From the NCBI GenBank assembly GCA_965220955.1, contig CBDCRK010000030.1, positions 200,217-264,216 on the forward strand: 64,000 bases of DNA. Reading direction: 5' to 3'. The DNA comes from CBDCRK01 sp965220955. Lineage in GTDB: Bacteria; Desulfobacterota; Binatia; Bin18; CBDCRK01. This document shows, piece by piece, positions 7,190-14,502 of the stretch (positions are counted from its first letter, which is position 1; every line of letters starts with the position of its first letter). The notes below the pieces were generated by a model. That model did not search any database. It had not been told where the DNA came from and saw nothing but the letters and a program-made list of their open reading frames with translations. The position numbers were made by a program, and so were the translations under genes.

Positions 7190-8506
7190 TTACGGGGATT
7201 TGACTTTTACCACCGGTTCAAACACCAGGTGCCCGGCTGCTTCCTGGGCCTGGATTCGTTCTTCCAGATCGGTAGGTATTTCTATCCGTCGATCCTGGGG
7301 AAATTTTTCCCGGTGGAGGAGGGGGCGTAAATAGAATTCCTGTGGGGAGCGTGCTTCTTCCAATATCTTGAGAGGAGCCAAGAACCATCCCCGGCGCATA
7401 AAGTCCGGGCTAAACAGTACCTGGCGGTCTTTTTCTGACCATTCTCTGGGCTCAAAGTTATCATGAATGCTGTAGCTCATGAGGTCGAGGGAAAGGTCGT
7501 AGTAGATGGTCAGCGCCGAGGCATATCCTCGTTCTTTAAGCTTAGGGTTAACCGGGATAGCGGTTCGGACTTCTATCTTAACCAGCTTCCCCTCTGGATC
7601 ATAGCTCTCAATGCGCAGGGGATAGAAGTGGTGGCGATCAAGCCAGTAGATCAACTTTGGTGTTGGATAGTTAGGAAGCCACTCCTCCTGGGCAGTTGCA
7701 GCCACCACATAACACGCAACTCCTCCCTCAGCCGTATAATAAGGATACTCATCTCCCAGCATCTTGAGTTCCGTTACCGGCATCTCGGTGAAAGCACTAT
7801 TGGTTTCAGCCAGAGCAATGGTCGAGCGGGTGTTGGGAAAGCGTACGGTTTCATAGAGCACGTCCATGCCCAAAAGACGCCAGGAATACTCCCAGGCATC
7901 GCGGCCGGTTACGTCGTCCATGGACTGAACGTTGTTGGGGAACCGGTCTCCGCGCCGCGGCTGGGGCATGCGGCGAACCCGGCGTTGCGCAGGCGAATAA
8001 ATAAAAAAGTCTAGCCGTGTAGAAAACGTCTGGTCCGTACGATAGCCAGCCTGGAGGAATTGATTGCCATAATCCTCGGGCGGAGCCGTATCCTGAAAGA
8101 GCCAGCGGAAATACTCCTCGCCTGGAGAGGTGGAATAGAGGTATCCGGCCAACCCCTCCTGAGGAGTATAGAGCACCACCCCCGCGGTCTTGCCCTGTCT
8201 AAGGTAGCCACCGCTAGTCATAGAGCCATAGGCATCGGCCATGGCGCAGGACCAGCGGGGTATATGAGAAAACTCCATTGCCCGGTACCCCATTTCCTCG
8301 ACCGTATAAGGGGGAGAGAAGGGGTAGGGTTCTGCTGGCAGATAGGGGATCTGGGCATGACGTGGGGTGTTGGTGCGTGGGTCGATCTCGGCTTGTTCCG
8401 CCTCGGTCAACTCACTAGCGAGTTTCCAGGTGGGCGCAGTGTTTGCTTGGCTGGGTTGAAAGGGGAGAAACAGCAGAAATGCCACTAAGATAATTTGTAA
8501 AGTCAT
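7190..8506 (-). CDS. DUF1329 exported protein (first of three in the window)
   Basis: 438 residues with a signal peptide (LQIILVAFLLFLPF, cleavage near SQA). The mature part matches the protein at 34530-35882 along its length: MGYRAMEFSHIPRW, then PRRGDRFP, DVTGRDAWEYSWRLLG, and the end rich in charged residues. DUF1329 proteins are periplasmic, with a LolA/LppX-like fold predicted, and usually occur with outer-membrane DUF1302 proteins and transport or sterol/lipid genes. Here it stands above a small membrane protein and apart from the DUF1302 gene at 39 kb. The ATG at 8506 has AGGAGGTAT upstream. Confidence 0.88.
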   Translation of the reverse strand: MTLQIILVAFLLFLPFQPSQANTAPTWKLASELTEAEQAEIDPRTNTPRHAQIPYLPAEPYPFSPPYTVEEMGYRAMEFSHIPRWSCAMADAYGSMTSGGYLRQGKTAGVVLYTPQEGLAGYLYSTSPGEEYFRWLFQDTAPPEDYGNQFLQAGYRTDQTFSTRLDFFIYSPAQRRVRRMPQPRRGDRFPNNVQSMDDVTGRDAWEYSWRLLGMDVLYETVRFPNTRSTIALAETNSAFTEMPVTELKMLGDEYPYYTAEGGVACYVVAATAQEEWLPNYPTPKLIYWLDRHHFYPLRIESYDPEGKLVKIEVRTAIPVNPKLKERGYASALTIYYDLSLDLMSYSIHDNFEPREWSEKDRQVLFSPDFMRRGWFLAPLKILEEARSPQEFYLRPLLHREKFPQDRRIEIPTDLEERIQAQEAAGHLVFEPVVKVKSP

Positions 8507-8529
8507 ACCTCCTCCAGCAGCCTATAGAC

Positions 8530-9093
8530 TTAGAGACGACTGACTTCCGCTGCAGACGCATGGGAGACTTTTTTGATCGCCTGGTACCCTGTCCCTAGTA
8601 AGTAGACGTGCAAAAAGAGTGCGCCCAAACCAACGATTACAAACGTGACCCCATTAAAGAGCAGAAAAGTAGGCAGAGGGGGCCAGCGAAAGGTGCCGAA
8701 ACCAGAGCCATGCACTAGCTGGTCCATGTTAACTATTACAGCCCAGACAAAGGCTCCATGCAGAAGAAAAATGACCGTGTGCAAAACATACTCGTGGGTA
8801 GGAAAACCTCCAAGCGGTGCCCGGGACGTGTGCTCCATAGAAACATCCCAAAGGGTGATGAGCAAAATGAACGCCTGAACTACAAGGAAAAAGGCAAACC
8901 CCGCACTGCCCATTTCCACAAGGACCAACATGGTTGCAGTCAGTACCAGGCCCAAGGTCAACAGGGTGTGACTGATATGTTCAGTGAAACTTGAGGGGTG
9001 AGCGTGTAGGCGGTAACGATACAGGTGATTATACAAAGAATCAAAAGAGCCGATAAAGCCCCAGAGGAGCAACAACCATAATGGCGCTTCCAT
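8530..9093 (-). CDS. Integral membrane protein, unknown family
   Basis: 187 residues from ATG 9093, preceded by GGAGGAAAATC; an upstream ATG at 9111 is less well placed. Four to five hydrophobic segments are visible (PLWLLLLWGFIGSF, TLLTLGLVLTATMLVLV, FAFFLVVQAFILLITLW, VIFLLHGAFVWAVIV, FLLFNGVTFVIVGLGALFL). Several His residues sit near the first segment (YNHLYRYRLHAHPSSFTEHISH), which could bind metal or heme. It lies 24 bases upstream of the DUF1329 gene in the same direction, so the two are probably one transcript. I do not recognise the family. Confidence 0.7.
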   Translation of the reverse strand: MEAPLWLLLLWGFIGSFDSLYNHLYRYRLHAHPSSFTEHISHTLLTLGLVLTATMLVLVEMGSAGFAFFLVVQAFILLITLWDVSMEHTSRAPLGGFPTHEYVLHTVIFLLHGAFVWAVIVNMDQLVHGSGFGTFRWPPLPTFLLFNGVTFVIVGLGALFLHVYLLGTGYQAIKKVSHASAAEVSRL

Positions 9094-9125
9094 GATTTTC
9101 CTCCATAGCAAACCTGTGATTGCGG

Positions 9126-9494
9126 TTACGCCGCCTTAGCAGATACCGACCGGTGGTAATCGCGAATCTCCTTGATCTTGCCGTCTACTATCTCCACAAT
9201 CTCTGCCCCGAGGGCCTCGAAGACCCTGCCATCCCGCGGGCGGGTGCCGTGAAAGAAGGATTCTGCTACGGCTTGGCCGTCATGACCGGTGAGCGTGCGC
9301 AGGTCGCAGCGACCATCGGGTAACAGAGCAAAACCGGTTTCATAGTGACGCCGTACTTCCTCCCAGCCTTCAAAACGCCTCCCCTCATTGTCTACGATTA
9401 GGGCTTGCTTGTGAAAGCAGGCCATCACCCCGTCAATGTCATGGCGGTTAAAAGCATCAAAGTAACGCTGGATAAGTTCTTCTTCTTTTGTCAT
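9126..9494 (-). CDS. SnoaL-like / nuclear-transport-factor-2-fold protein
   Basis: 122 residues. ATG 9494 follows AGGAGGAAAAGCC, a strong site, so longer readings are rejected. The pattern EELIQRYFDAFNRHDIDGVMACF, then VDNEGRRFEGWEEVRRHYE and the last strand KIKEIRDYHRS, is the usual SnoaL/NTF2 cone fold with a hydrophobic pocket. Such proteins act as small isomerases, cyclases or hydratases, or only bind ligands. It sits between the membrane protein and the TetR regulator, both on the same strand, so it may be part of the TetR regulon. Confidence 0.8.
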   Translation of the reverse strand: MTKEEELIQRYFDAFNRHDIDGVMACFHKQALIVDNEGRRFEGWEEVRRHYETGFALLPDGRCDLRTLTGHDGQAVAESFFHGTRPRDGRVFEALGAEIVEIVDGKIKEIRDYHRSVSAKAA

Positions 9495-9568
9495 GGCTTT
9501 TCCTCCTGGTAGTGTTGTTTGGTGACTATCTCCACCAGCGTATTTTTGGCTGCTTATACTGCCAAAAG

Positions 9569-10147
9569 TTATACTGCTAACATGCGCCAGCAACCTTCTG
9601 TCACCAAGGCAACGTAACGGCTTAAGCTTTCGCGATGCTGCCGGCGGACCCACGATAAAGCTACCCCACACAATGCCCCACTTAGCATGTCCGCTATCAG
9701 GCCCGGAAACCCCGCTCTCAGTTCTCCTCGGTTCTGTCCTTCTCTAATGAACTCTATGAAAATTTGCCGCACGCTAGGGACCTCGGAAGAGAGAAGAGAT
9801 ATGAACTTAGGCTCGTTTTCGCAGAAATAGAGAAAGGCCTCAGGATAGCTCTCGGCCGCCGTAAACTCCTGAAGAACAAGGCTGTGGAGCTTTCCCTTGG
9901 TACTTCCTGGGCCAGTCACTATCTGGTTTGCCTGCCGGCAGTGTGAGACATACCAGCTAAGAAAAATTTCGCGGGCGAGCTCTTCTTTGCCAGCAAAATG
10001 GCGGTAGATGGCGGCTTCCCGTACTCCGGCCGCTTCAGCAATTTCACGCATGCTAGTGCCGTTGATGCCCTGCTCGGCAAAGAGGCTTAGAGCGGCTCGT
10101 ACAATCTCTGGCCGTTTGGTATGGGGTTTATGCTCAAAGATTTCCAT
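9569..10147 (-). CDS. TetR-family transcriptional regulator
   Basis: 192 residues from ATG 10147. The helix-turn-helix TSMREIAEAAGVREAAIYRHF lies at about residues 32-52, preceded by RPEIVRAALSLFAEQGING, which is the classic TetR N-terminus. The C-terminal ligand domain ends with a helix pair (MLSGALCGVALSWVRRQ). An upstream reading from 10228 would run through the likely promoter and operator and is rejected. No Shine-Dalgarno is visible before 10147; the predicted transcript starts only a few bases upstream. It likely represses itself and the downstream SnoaL, membrane and DUF1329 genes. Confidence 0.88.
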   Translation of the reverse strand: MEIFEHKPHTKRPEIVRAALSLFAEQGINGTSMREIAEAAGVREAAIYRHFAGKEELAREIFLSWYVSHCRQANQIVTGPGSTKGKLHSLVLQEFTAAESYPEAFLYFCENEPKFISLLSSEVPSVRQIFIEFIREGQNRGELRAGFPGLIADMLSGALCGVALSWVRRQHRESLSRYVALVTEGCWRMLAV

Positions 10148-10151
10148 TGCG

Positions 10152-10189
10152 AGTGAACGATCACTAACAATATGGAACTTCACTGTCAA
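10152..10189 (-). promoter_or_regulatory. Predicted promoter and overlapping TetR operator
   Basis: On the minus strand TTGACA (10189-10184) is followed after 17 bases by TAGTGA (10166-10161) as a weak -10. Overlapping it is AGTGATCGTTCACT (10165-10152), an inverted repeat AGTGA-N4-TCACT of the kind bound by TetR-family dimers. The regulator's ATG lies 4 bases beyond, which implies a nearly leaderless mRNA and autorepression. Confidence 0.6.
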
Positions 10190-10335
10190 GAGAGCCGCTA
10201 CTTCTCGGACGTAAGAATTTTGTTTCATACCCGGCTAGAATGTATATTTTTTCTTGATCGGGACTAGCGGACCAGTAGTGCTTTGCCCTCTCATTCTGCT
10301 GTACCTATGAACCGGCTTGATGACTATACCCTCAG

Positions 10336-10923
10336 GTGTCAACCAAAGAGGGGGCTGATTCGTTAATACCAGTGAAAGGCGCGGAGAAAGTGGAGAGCTT
10401 GAAAGCTATACCAGACGAGCAGGTACACTATGAAGGACTTTACCAAGAACACCGCGCGCGGGTGGTGTGGCTATGCCGCCTTCTGCTGGTGGACCCCCAC
10501 GAAGCCGAGGAGGTTGGGCAAGAGGTCTTTCTCAAGCTTTTTCGGGAATTCCAGGCTCAAAGCCGGCCCATAGCCTGGGGGCCGTGGCTTACACGGGTCA
10601 CTATTAATGCCTGTCGTGACCGACAGCGTTCGGGATGGTGGAAGTGGTGGCGAGAGGGCAACGAAGAATTCCAGGAAGAGAAATTCTCTAGCCCTGATTG
10701 CACCCCAGAGGAGGAAGTCCTCAGCCGGGAGGAGCGTGAGCGGGTCTGGCGCTCCTTTCGGGGACTTTCCTCTCGTCAGCAAGAGGTCTTTGTCTTGCGC
10801 CACCTGGAAGGCTGGTCCACCGAAGAAGCTGCTGAAGCCTTGGGTCTTACCCCCGGCAGTGTAAAGCGCCATCTTTTTCGGGCCGTTCGCCAGTTACGTA
10901 GGGCGTTAGGAGATCGCTCATGA
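10336..10923 (+). CDS. RNA polymerase ECF sigma factor
   Basis: 195 residues from GTG 10336; a GTG at 10390 with GGAG just upstream is an alternative start that would remove 18 residues. Region 2 reads YEGLYQEHRARVVWLCRLLL then DPHEAEEVGQEVFLKLFREF, and region 4 reads LSSRQQEVFVLRHLEGWSTE followed by EAAEALGLTPGSVKRHLFRA. This is a complete group-4 sigma factor. Its stop overlaps the start of the next gene (ATGA), which encodes a zinc-finger anti-sigma-like protein, followed by a Spy/CpxP-like periplasmic protein. The trio fits an envelope or metal stress sensing module. Confidence 0.92.
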   Translation: MSTKEGADSLIPVKGAEKVESLKAIPDEQVHYEGLYQEHRARVVWLCRLLLVDPHEAEEVGQEVFLKLFREFQAQSRPIAWGPWLTRVTINACRDRQRSGWWKWWREGNEEFQEEKFSSPDCTPEEEVLSREERERVWRSFRGLSSRQQEVFVLRHLEGWSTEEAAEALGLTPGSVKRHLFRAVRQLRRALGDRS

Positions 10924-11435
10924 GCAGATGTCTGCAAGACCAAGCACTCCTGTTATTGTATGAAGATGAAGGCACCCGTACGCAACGCGCCCACTTGGAA
11001 GTCTGTAAGGCCTGTGCCAGGCGGTATCAGCGGTTGGTACGCGACCTAGAAGTGATTGGGAGGGTACTTCAGGAGGCCCCTCTCCCTCGGGCTGTCCCTC
11101 ATCACCGTCATTTTCTGCCCATACGCTGGATGCCCGTGGCTGCTGCGCTGGCAATAATGCTCACGCTGATGTGGGGAGGCCTATGGATGCGGAGCCCGTC
11201 ACCGCCGGTTTTGTCAGCAGAAACAGGCAACCAGGCTATCTTCCTATTTCTGGATGAGGTGTCTACCGCCCTCTTCTCAACAGCTGGTGCCAGTGGCGCG
11301 GTCATACCGTCTCCTGTTTCTAACCTTACCTATCTGCAAGCAGCCCTGGAGGGAGAATGGCCCTGCGAATGGCAAGATTCATTTTTCACTCCAGAATGTA
11401 ATGACAACTTTTTCTCCCTTCTTTTTGAAGGGTAG
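10920..11435 (+). CDS. Membrane-anchored anti-sigma factor with zinc-finger motif
   Basis: 171 residues. HLEVCKAC near residues 26-33 is the H-x3-C-x2-C zinc motif of zf-HC2 anti-sigma proteins. One membrane helix (WMPVAAALAIMLTLMWGGLW) lies at about residues 70-90, leaving a cytoplasmic N-terminus and an export-side tail of about 80 residues. Overlap with the sigma factor (ATGA at 10920-10923) argues for coupled translation at matched dose. The periplasmic tail has two Cys (WPCEW, TPECN) that could sense redox or metals. Confidence 0.82.
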   Translation: MSRCLQDQALLLLYEDEGTRTQRAHLEVCKACARRYQRLVRDLEVIGRVLQEAPLPRAVPHHRHFLPIRWMPVAAALAIMLTLMWGGLWMRSPSPPVLSAETGNQAIFLFLDEVSTALFSTAGASGAVIPSPVSNLTYLQAALEGEWPCEWQDSFFTPECNDNFFSLLFEG

Positions 11436-11454
11436 TCGGTTAAGGAGGTAGGCT

Positions 11455-11958
11455 ATGAAAAAATTCAGTATGGTTCTGGTGGGGCTGGTTGCCGTGAGCC
11501 TGTGGGCGGCTACGCTCTATGGAGAGGATCATCACCGGTTTGGCATGGGGGGAAGGGGATCAAGAGGAATGATGGGGGGTGGTCCAGGAATGATGCTCCC
11601 CCTGATGCTTAGAGGGGTAGACCTCACGGCTGATCAGGAGAAGCAGGTAAAAGAGATTATGGCTAACCATCGCCAGACTTTTCGCACTCTCTTCAAGCAG
11701 TCGCGTGAGGCTGATCAGGAGCTGGCCGATAAGCTCTTTGCCCCTGGGGAGGTACAGGCGGACGATTTAACCCCCCTAACCGAGAAGATTTCCCAGCTGC
11801 GGGAGCAGCTCATGCAAGAGGGGCTCAAAACGACATTGGAAGTACGCGGAATACTAACGCCAGAGCAGATTGCCGGGGCTGCCCAACGCAAGAAGCGGAT
11901 GCGCGAGTTACGCTCCGAAATGAGAAGCCTCTTTAAAGACAAGAAAGCGAAACCTTAG
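11455..11958 (+). CDS. Spy/CpxP/ZraP-like periplasmic protein
   Basis: 167 residues with a signal peptide (KKFSMVLVGLVAVSLWAATL) and start ATG 11455 behind AGGAGGTAGGCT. After a Met/Gly-rich stretch (MGGRGSRGMMGGGPGMM, possible Cu/Zn binding) comes a helical domain: LTADQEKQVKEIMANHRQTF and LTPEQIAGAAQRKKRMREL, the LTxxQ repeats of the Spy/CpxP family. These proteins are periplasmic chaperones or metal sensors that modulate envelope stress signalling. Position 20 bases after the anti-sigma gene suggests it senses the signal or is the main output of this sigma factor. Confidence 0.85.
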   Translation: MKKFSMVLVGLVAVSLWAATLYGEDHHRFGMGGRGSRGMMGGGPGMMLPLMLRGVDLTADQEKQVKEIMANHRQTFRTLFKQSREADQELADKLFAPGEVQADDLTPLTEKISQLREQLMQEGLKTTLEVRGILTPEQIAGAAQRKKRMRELRSEMRSLFKDKKAKP

Positions 11959-12071
11959 CCACTGCCAAAGGAACTAGCATCTCGTCGGGGCTCAAGCCTC
12001 CTTTCTTCTGGCGGTCTATGTGTTCTTGTAGATTTCGTAAAATCAGATAAGTCGATCGACGCTCTTCCGCT

Positions 12072-12923
12072 TCATGCCAGCTTCTGGGTAATCTCCGCGT
12101 AGCGATCCAGAAACGGGAGAATTGCCTCGCGGCCTGCTGTCGGCGCTCGCACCACCGTCCGTACCGCCCCCAGCGCGCGATAACGCTCCAGCCGCTCTAG
12201 GCCCGCGGCATGCACACAGAAGAAGGAAATGGGAATGGTTGCAGGGTCTCGCCCTGCCACAGCGGCGCGTTTGTGCAGATCGGCAAGAGCCGCCGTCATG
12301 TTGTGGATTGCGGTCTCGACCGGAATCCATCCATCGCACAAGTCGACCACACGCTGACGACCCAGGGCGGAGTTGAGACTCCCTAGCAGAATGGGGGGAT
12401 AGGGTTTGGTAAGGGGTTTGGGGTACGACCAAATACGATCGAAATTAACAAATTCTCCGTGATAGGAAGCCTCCTCCTCCGTCCAGATCTTCTTCATGGC
12501 TTCGATCCGTTCAGTAAACACCTGCCAACGTTTCTGTGGCGGGGTTCCATGATTGGCCATCTCCTCTTTGTTCCATCCTGCCCCAACGCCAAAAATGAAA
12601 CGGCCCTGCGAGATGCGGTCGAGCGAAGCGACCTCTTTGGCTTGCACAATCGGATCATGTTCCACTACCAGCGAGATTCCCGTGCCCAACTTTAGGGTTT
12701 TCGTTACGGCCGCCGCTGCCGCCAACCCAATGAATGGGTCGGACATATGGGCATAGTCCTCGGGCAGCTCTCCCCCGCCTGGATAGGGAGACTCTCGGCT
12801 CGCCGGGATGTGGGTATGCTCGGGTAACCAGAGTGACTCAAATTCTCGCGCCTCACATTCCCGCGCCAGCTCATTGGCGGGCATGGTATACTCGGTATTA
12901 AAGCTAAAGATCCCTAACTTCAT
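12072..12923 (-). CDS. LLM-class (luciferase-like) flavin/F420-dependent oxidoreductase
   Basis: 283 residues from ATG 12923, preceded by GGAAGGAAAGACA; a start at 12971 is disfavoured. MKLGIFSFNTEYTMPANELA, then FESLWLPEHTHIP, LKLGTGISLVVEHDP, RFIFGVGAGWNKEEMANHG and PILLGS are the TIM-barrel motifs of the LLM class, subgroup TIGR03619-like (F420 or FMN). Such enzymes oxidise or mono-oxygenate hydrophobic substrates. The gene is 16 bases downstream of another LLM gene on the same strand. Substrate and cofactor cannot be chosen from the sequence. Confidence 0.9.
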   Translation of the reverse strand: MKLGIFSFNTEYTMPANELARECEAREFESLWLPEHTHIPASRESPYPGGGELPEDYAHMSDPFIGLAAAAAVTKTLKLGTGISLVVEHDPIVQAKEVASLDRISQGRFIFGVGAGWNKEEMANHGTPPQKRWQVFTERIEAMKKIWTEEEASYHGEFVNFDRIWSYPKPLTKPYPPILLGSLNSALGRQRVVDLCDGWIPVETAIHNMTAALADLHKRAAVAGRDPATIPISFFCVHAAGLERLERYRALGAVRTVVRAPTAGREAILPFLDRYAEITQKLA

Positions 12924-12939
12924 TGTCTTTCCTTCCCTA

Positions 12940-14010
12940 CTAAGACAGTGCCGGAAGTACCTTCTCGCCAAAGAGTCGGATGGAACTCTCTATCAAGTGG
13001 CTGGGCATTGCACCAAAACGATGCCGCCCGCAGTAGACATCGAAGCCCATGAGCTTGTGGGCCTTCTCCAGTTGCTTTGCCACCGTCTCAGGGCTACCTA
13101 TGTGAGCCAGGCCATTGTCCAGCCAGAACTTTATACCCGTAGTCATGCCCTCGAAGATCCGGAGTATTTCCCGGGTGGTGGGGGTGTCTTCTGTACCTTT
13201 AGCCCCCACTCGTGTCTGTTGGAGCCTCTCCATCCCTAAGGCGTAGGCTTGAATAATGTAGGGGGCCGCCTCCTCTATGGCCTGTTCGTCGGTCTCCGCC
13301 ACATGCACTTCTCGAGTAAGGAAGGTGCGGGGCATAGGGCTTTTGTGGCCTGCCTCCTTCCACAGACGCCTCCACATATCGAATTTTTCCGCGATAACCG
13401 TGTCCATATCCAGGTTCTGGGAAACGTTAAAGTTCTGGGCAGCCGCGTACTCGAAGGAACGTTTGCTGTGACAGGCGAACCATATAGGAGGGTGAGGCTT
13501 CTGGTAGGGCTTGGGCCTGGCAAAGGCCTCCTCGAATTTCCAATACTTGCCCTCATAGGTGACACTTTCCTCGGTCCACGCCTTCCTTATAATAGCCAGT
13601 GCCTCCTCAGCCATATCCCGCCGCTCATAAAAAGGCAGGTTCCACCGAGTGAACTCGTGCTCCAGCACGCCTATACCAGCACCGAGCTCGAGACGCCCCC
13701 TTGATAGTTGGTCCAGCATGGCTGTGTCCTGGGCCAAACGTATGGGGTTGTAGAAGGGCAGTAAGAATATCATGGTACCGAATTTAATAGTTTGGGTGCG
13801 CTGGGCCAGGGCAGAGAGGTAGACCGAGGGTGAGGTGCATTGGCCAACATAGCTGTTCTGGTGCTCAATGATGAAGTGGTATTTCAATCCCACCTTCTCG
13901 GCCAATTCAACTTCCCGTAAGTGCTGCTCGTAGGCGTCCACCGGCTCAGGGGCGGCCTCGATATCGATCCACTGGAACAGATCATAGGTGCCGAACTCCA
14001 CTAGTGCCAT
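12940..14010 (-). CDS. LLM-class flavin-dependent monooxygenase (alkanal monooxygenase-like)
   Basis: 356 residues from ATG 14010 behind GGAGGTAAATT. It has the longer luciferase layout: EVELAEKVGLKYHFIIEHQ, KFGTMIFLLPFYNPIRLAQD, QLSRGRLELGAGIGVLEHEF, then KPHPPIWFACHSKRSFEYAA. The family uses reduced FMN and oxygen. It is different from the 12072 gene (under one third similar by eye), so the two form a tandem of distinct LLM enzymes, a frequent arrangement in genomes that break down diverse organics. Confidence 0.9.
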   Translation of the reverse strand: MALVEFGTYDLFQWIDIEAAPEPVDAYEQHLREVELAEKVGLKYHFIIEHQNSYVGQCTSPSVYLSALAQRTQTIKFGTMIFLLPFYNPIRLAQDTAMLDQLSRGRLELGAGIGVLEHEFTRWNLPFYERRDMAEEALAIIRKAWTEESVTYEGKYWKFEEAFARPKPYQKPHPPIWFACHSKRSFEYAAAQNFNVSQNLDMDTVIAEKFDMWRRLWKEAGHKSPMPRTFLTREVHVAETDEQAIEEAAPYIIQAYALGMERLQQTRVGAKGTEDTPTTREILRIFEGMTTGIKFWLDNGLAHIGSPETVAKQLEKAHKLMGFDVYCGRHRFGAMPSHLIESSIRLFGEKVLPALS

Positions 14011-14502
14011 AATTTACCTCCACGTTTGGATGGGCAACCACTCGATCCAAGATGTCTCATTTAAACGCCTATTGAAGCGGTTCTTCTCCCGATTCCGGCT
14101 AATTGTATTTGCACCAAGGCAAACGGTCAAGTTCCTTGACTTCACTCATCTCTTTGACAAGGATCCCGCTGAGTAGCCCATATGAGACGAAGTGAAAGGA
14201 CAGCACAGTTTGAATTCCCCTTTACTCTATTTACCCCCTCCTCGGCAAGAGAATTGTTTCCTTGGCTGAGGTACGGCCGTGGAAGAAATAGCTCAGGAAG
14301 AGGTCAAAAGAACCAACCCAGTTGCTTTCCCTCAAGGCGTTGCTATATCGTTCGTGCTTTTTTGTGCTGGCCGGAACATTTGTGGTACCTGCCAGTTCAT
14401 ATAGGGCAGGATCTATGGATGCTAGACTTGACGAGATTATTTACTAATGTGGCTACGTGACTATACTTGACACATCTTACGGTGAGCTGAGCGGAGTAAA
14501 AA
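14011..14502. other. Intergenic spacer before the defence operon
   Basis: About 490 bases, AT-richer than the flanks, with no convincing gene. A short open stretch on plus at about 14279-14401 (VEEIAQEEVKRTNPVAFPQG ... NICGTCQFI) has no start or family that I can support. TTGACA at 14467-14472 could be a -35 for the helicase gene, but no good -10 follows. GGAG at 14493-14496 is the ribosome site of the next gene. Confidence 0.5.
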
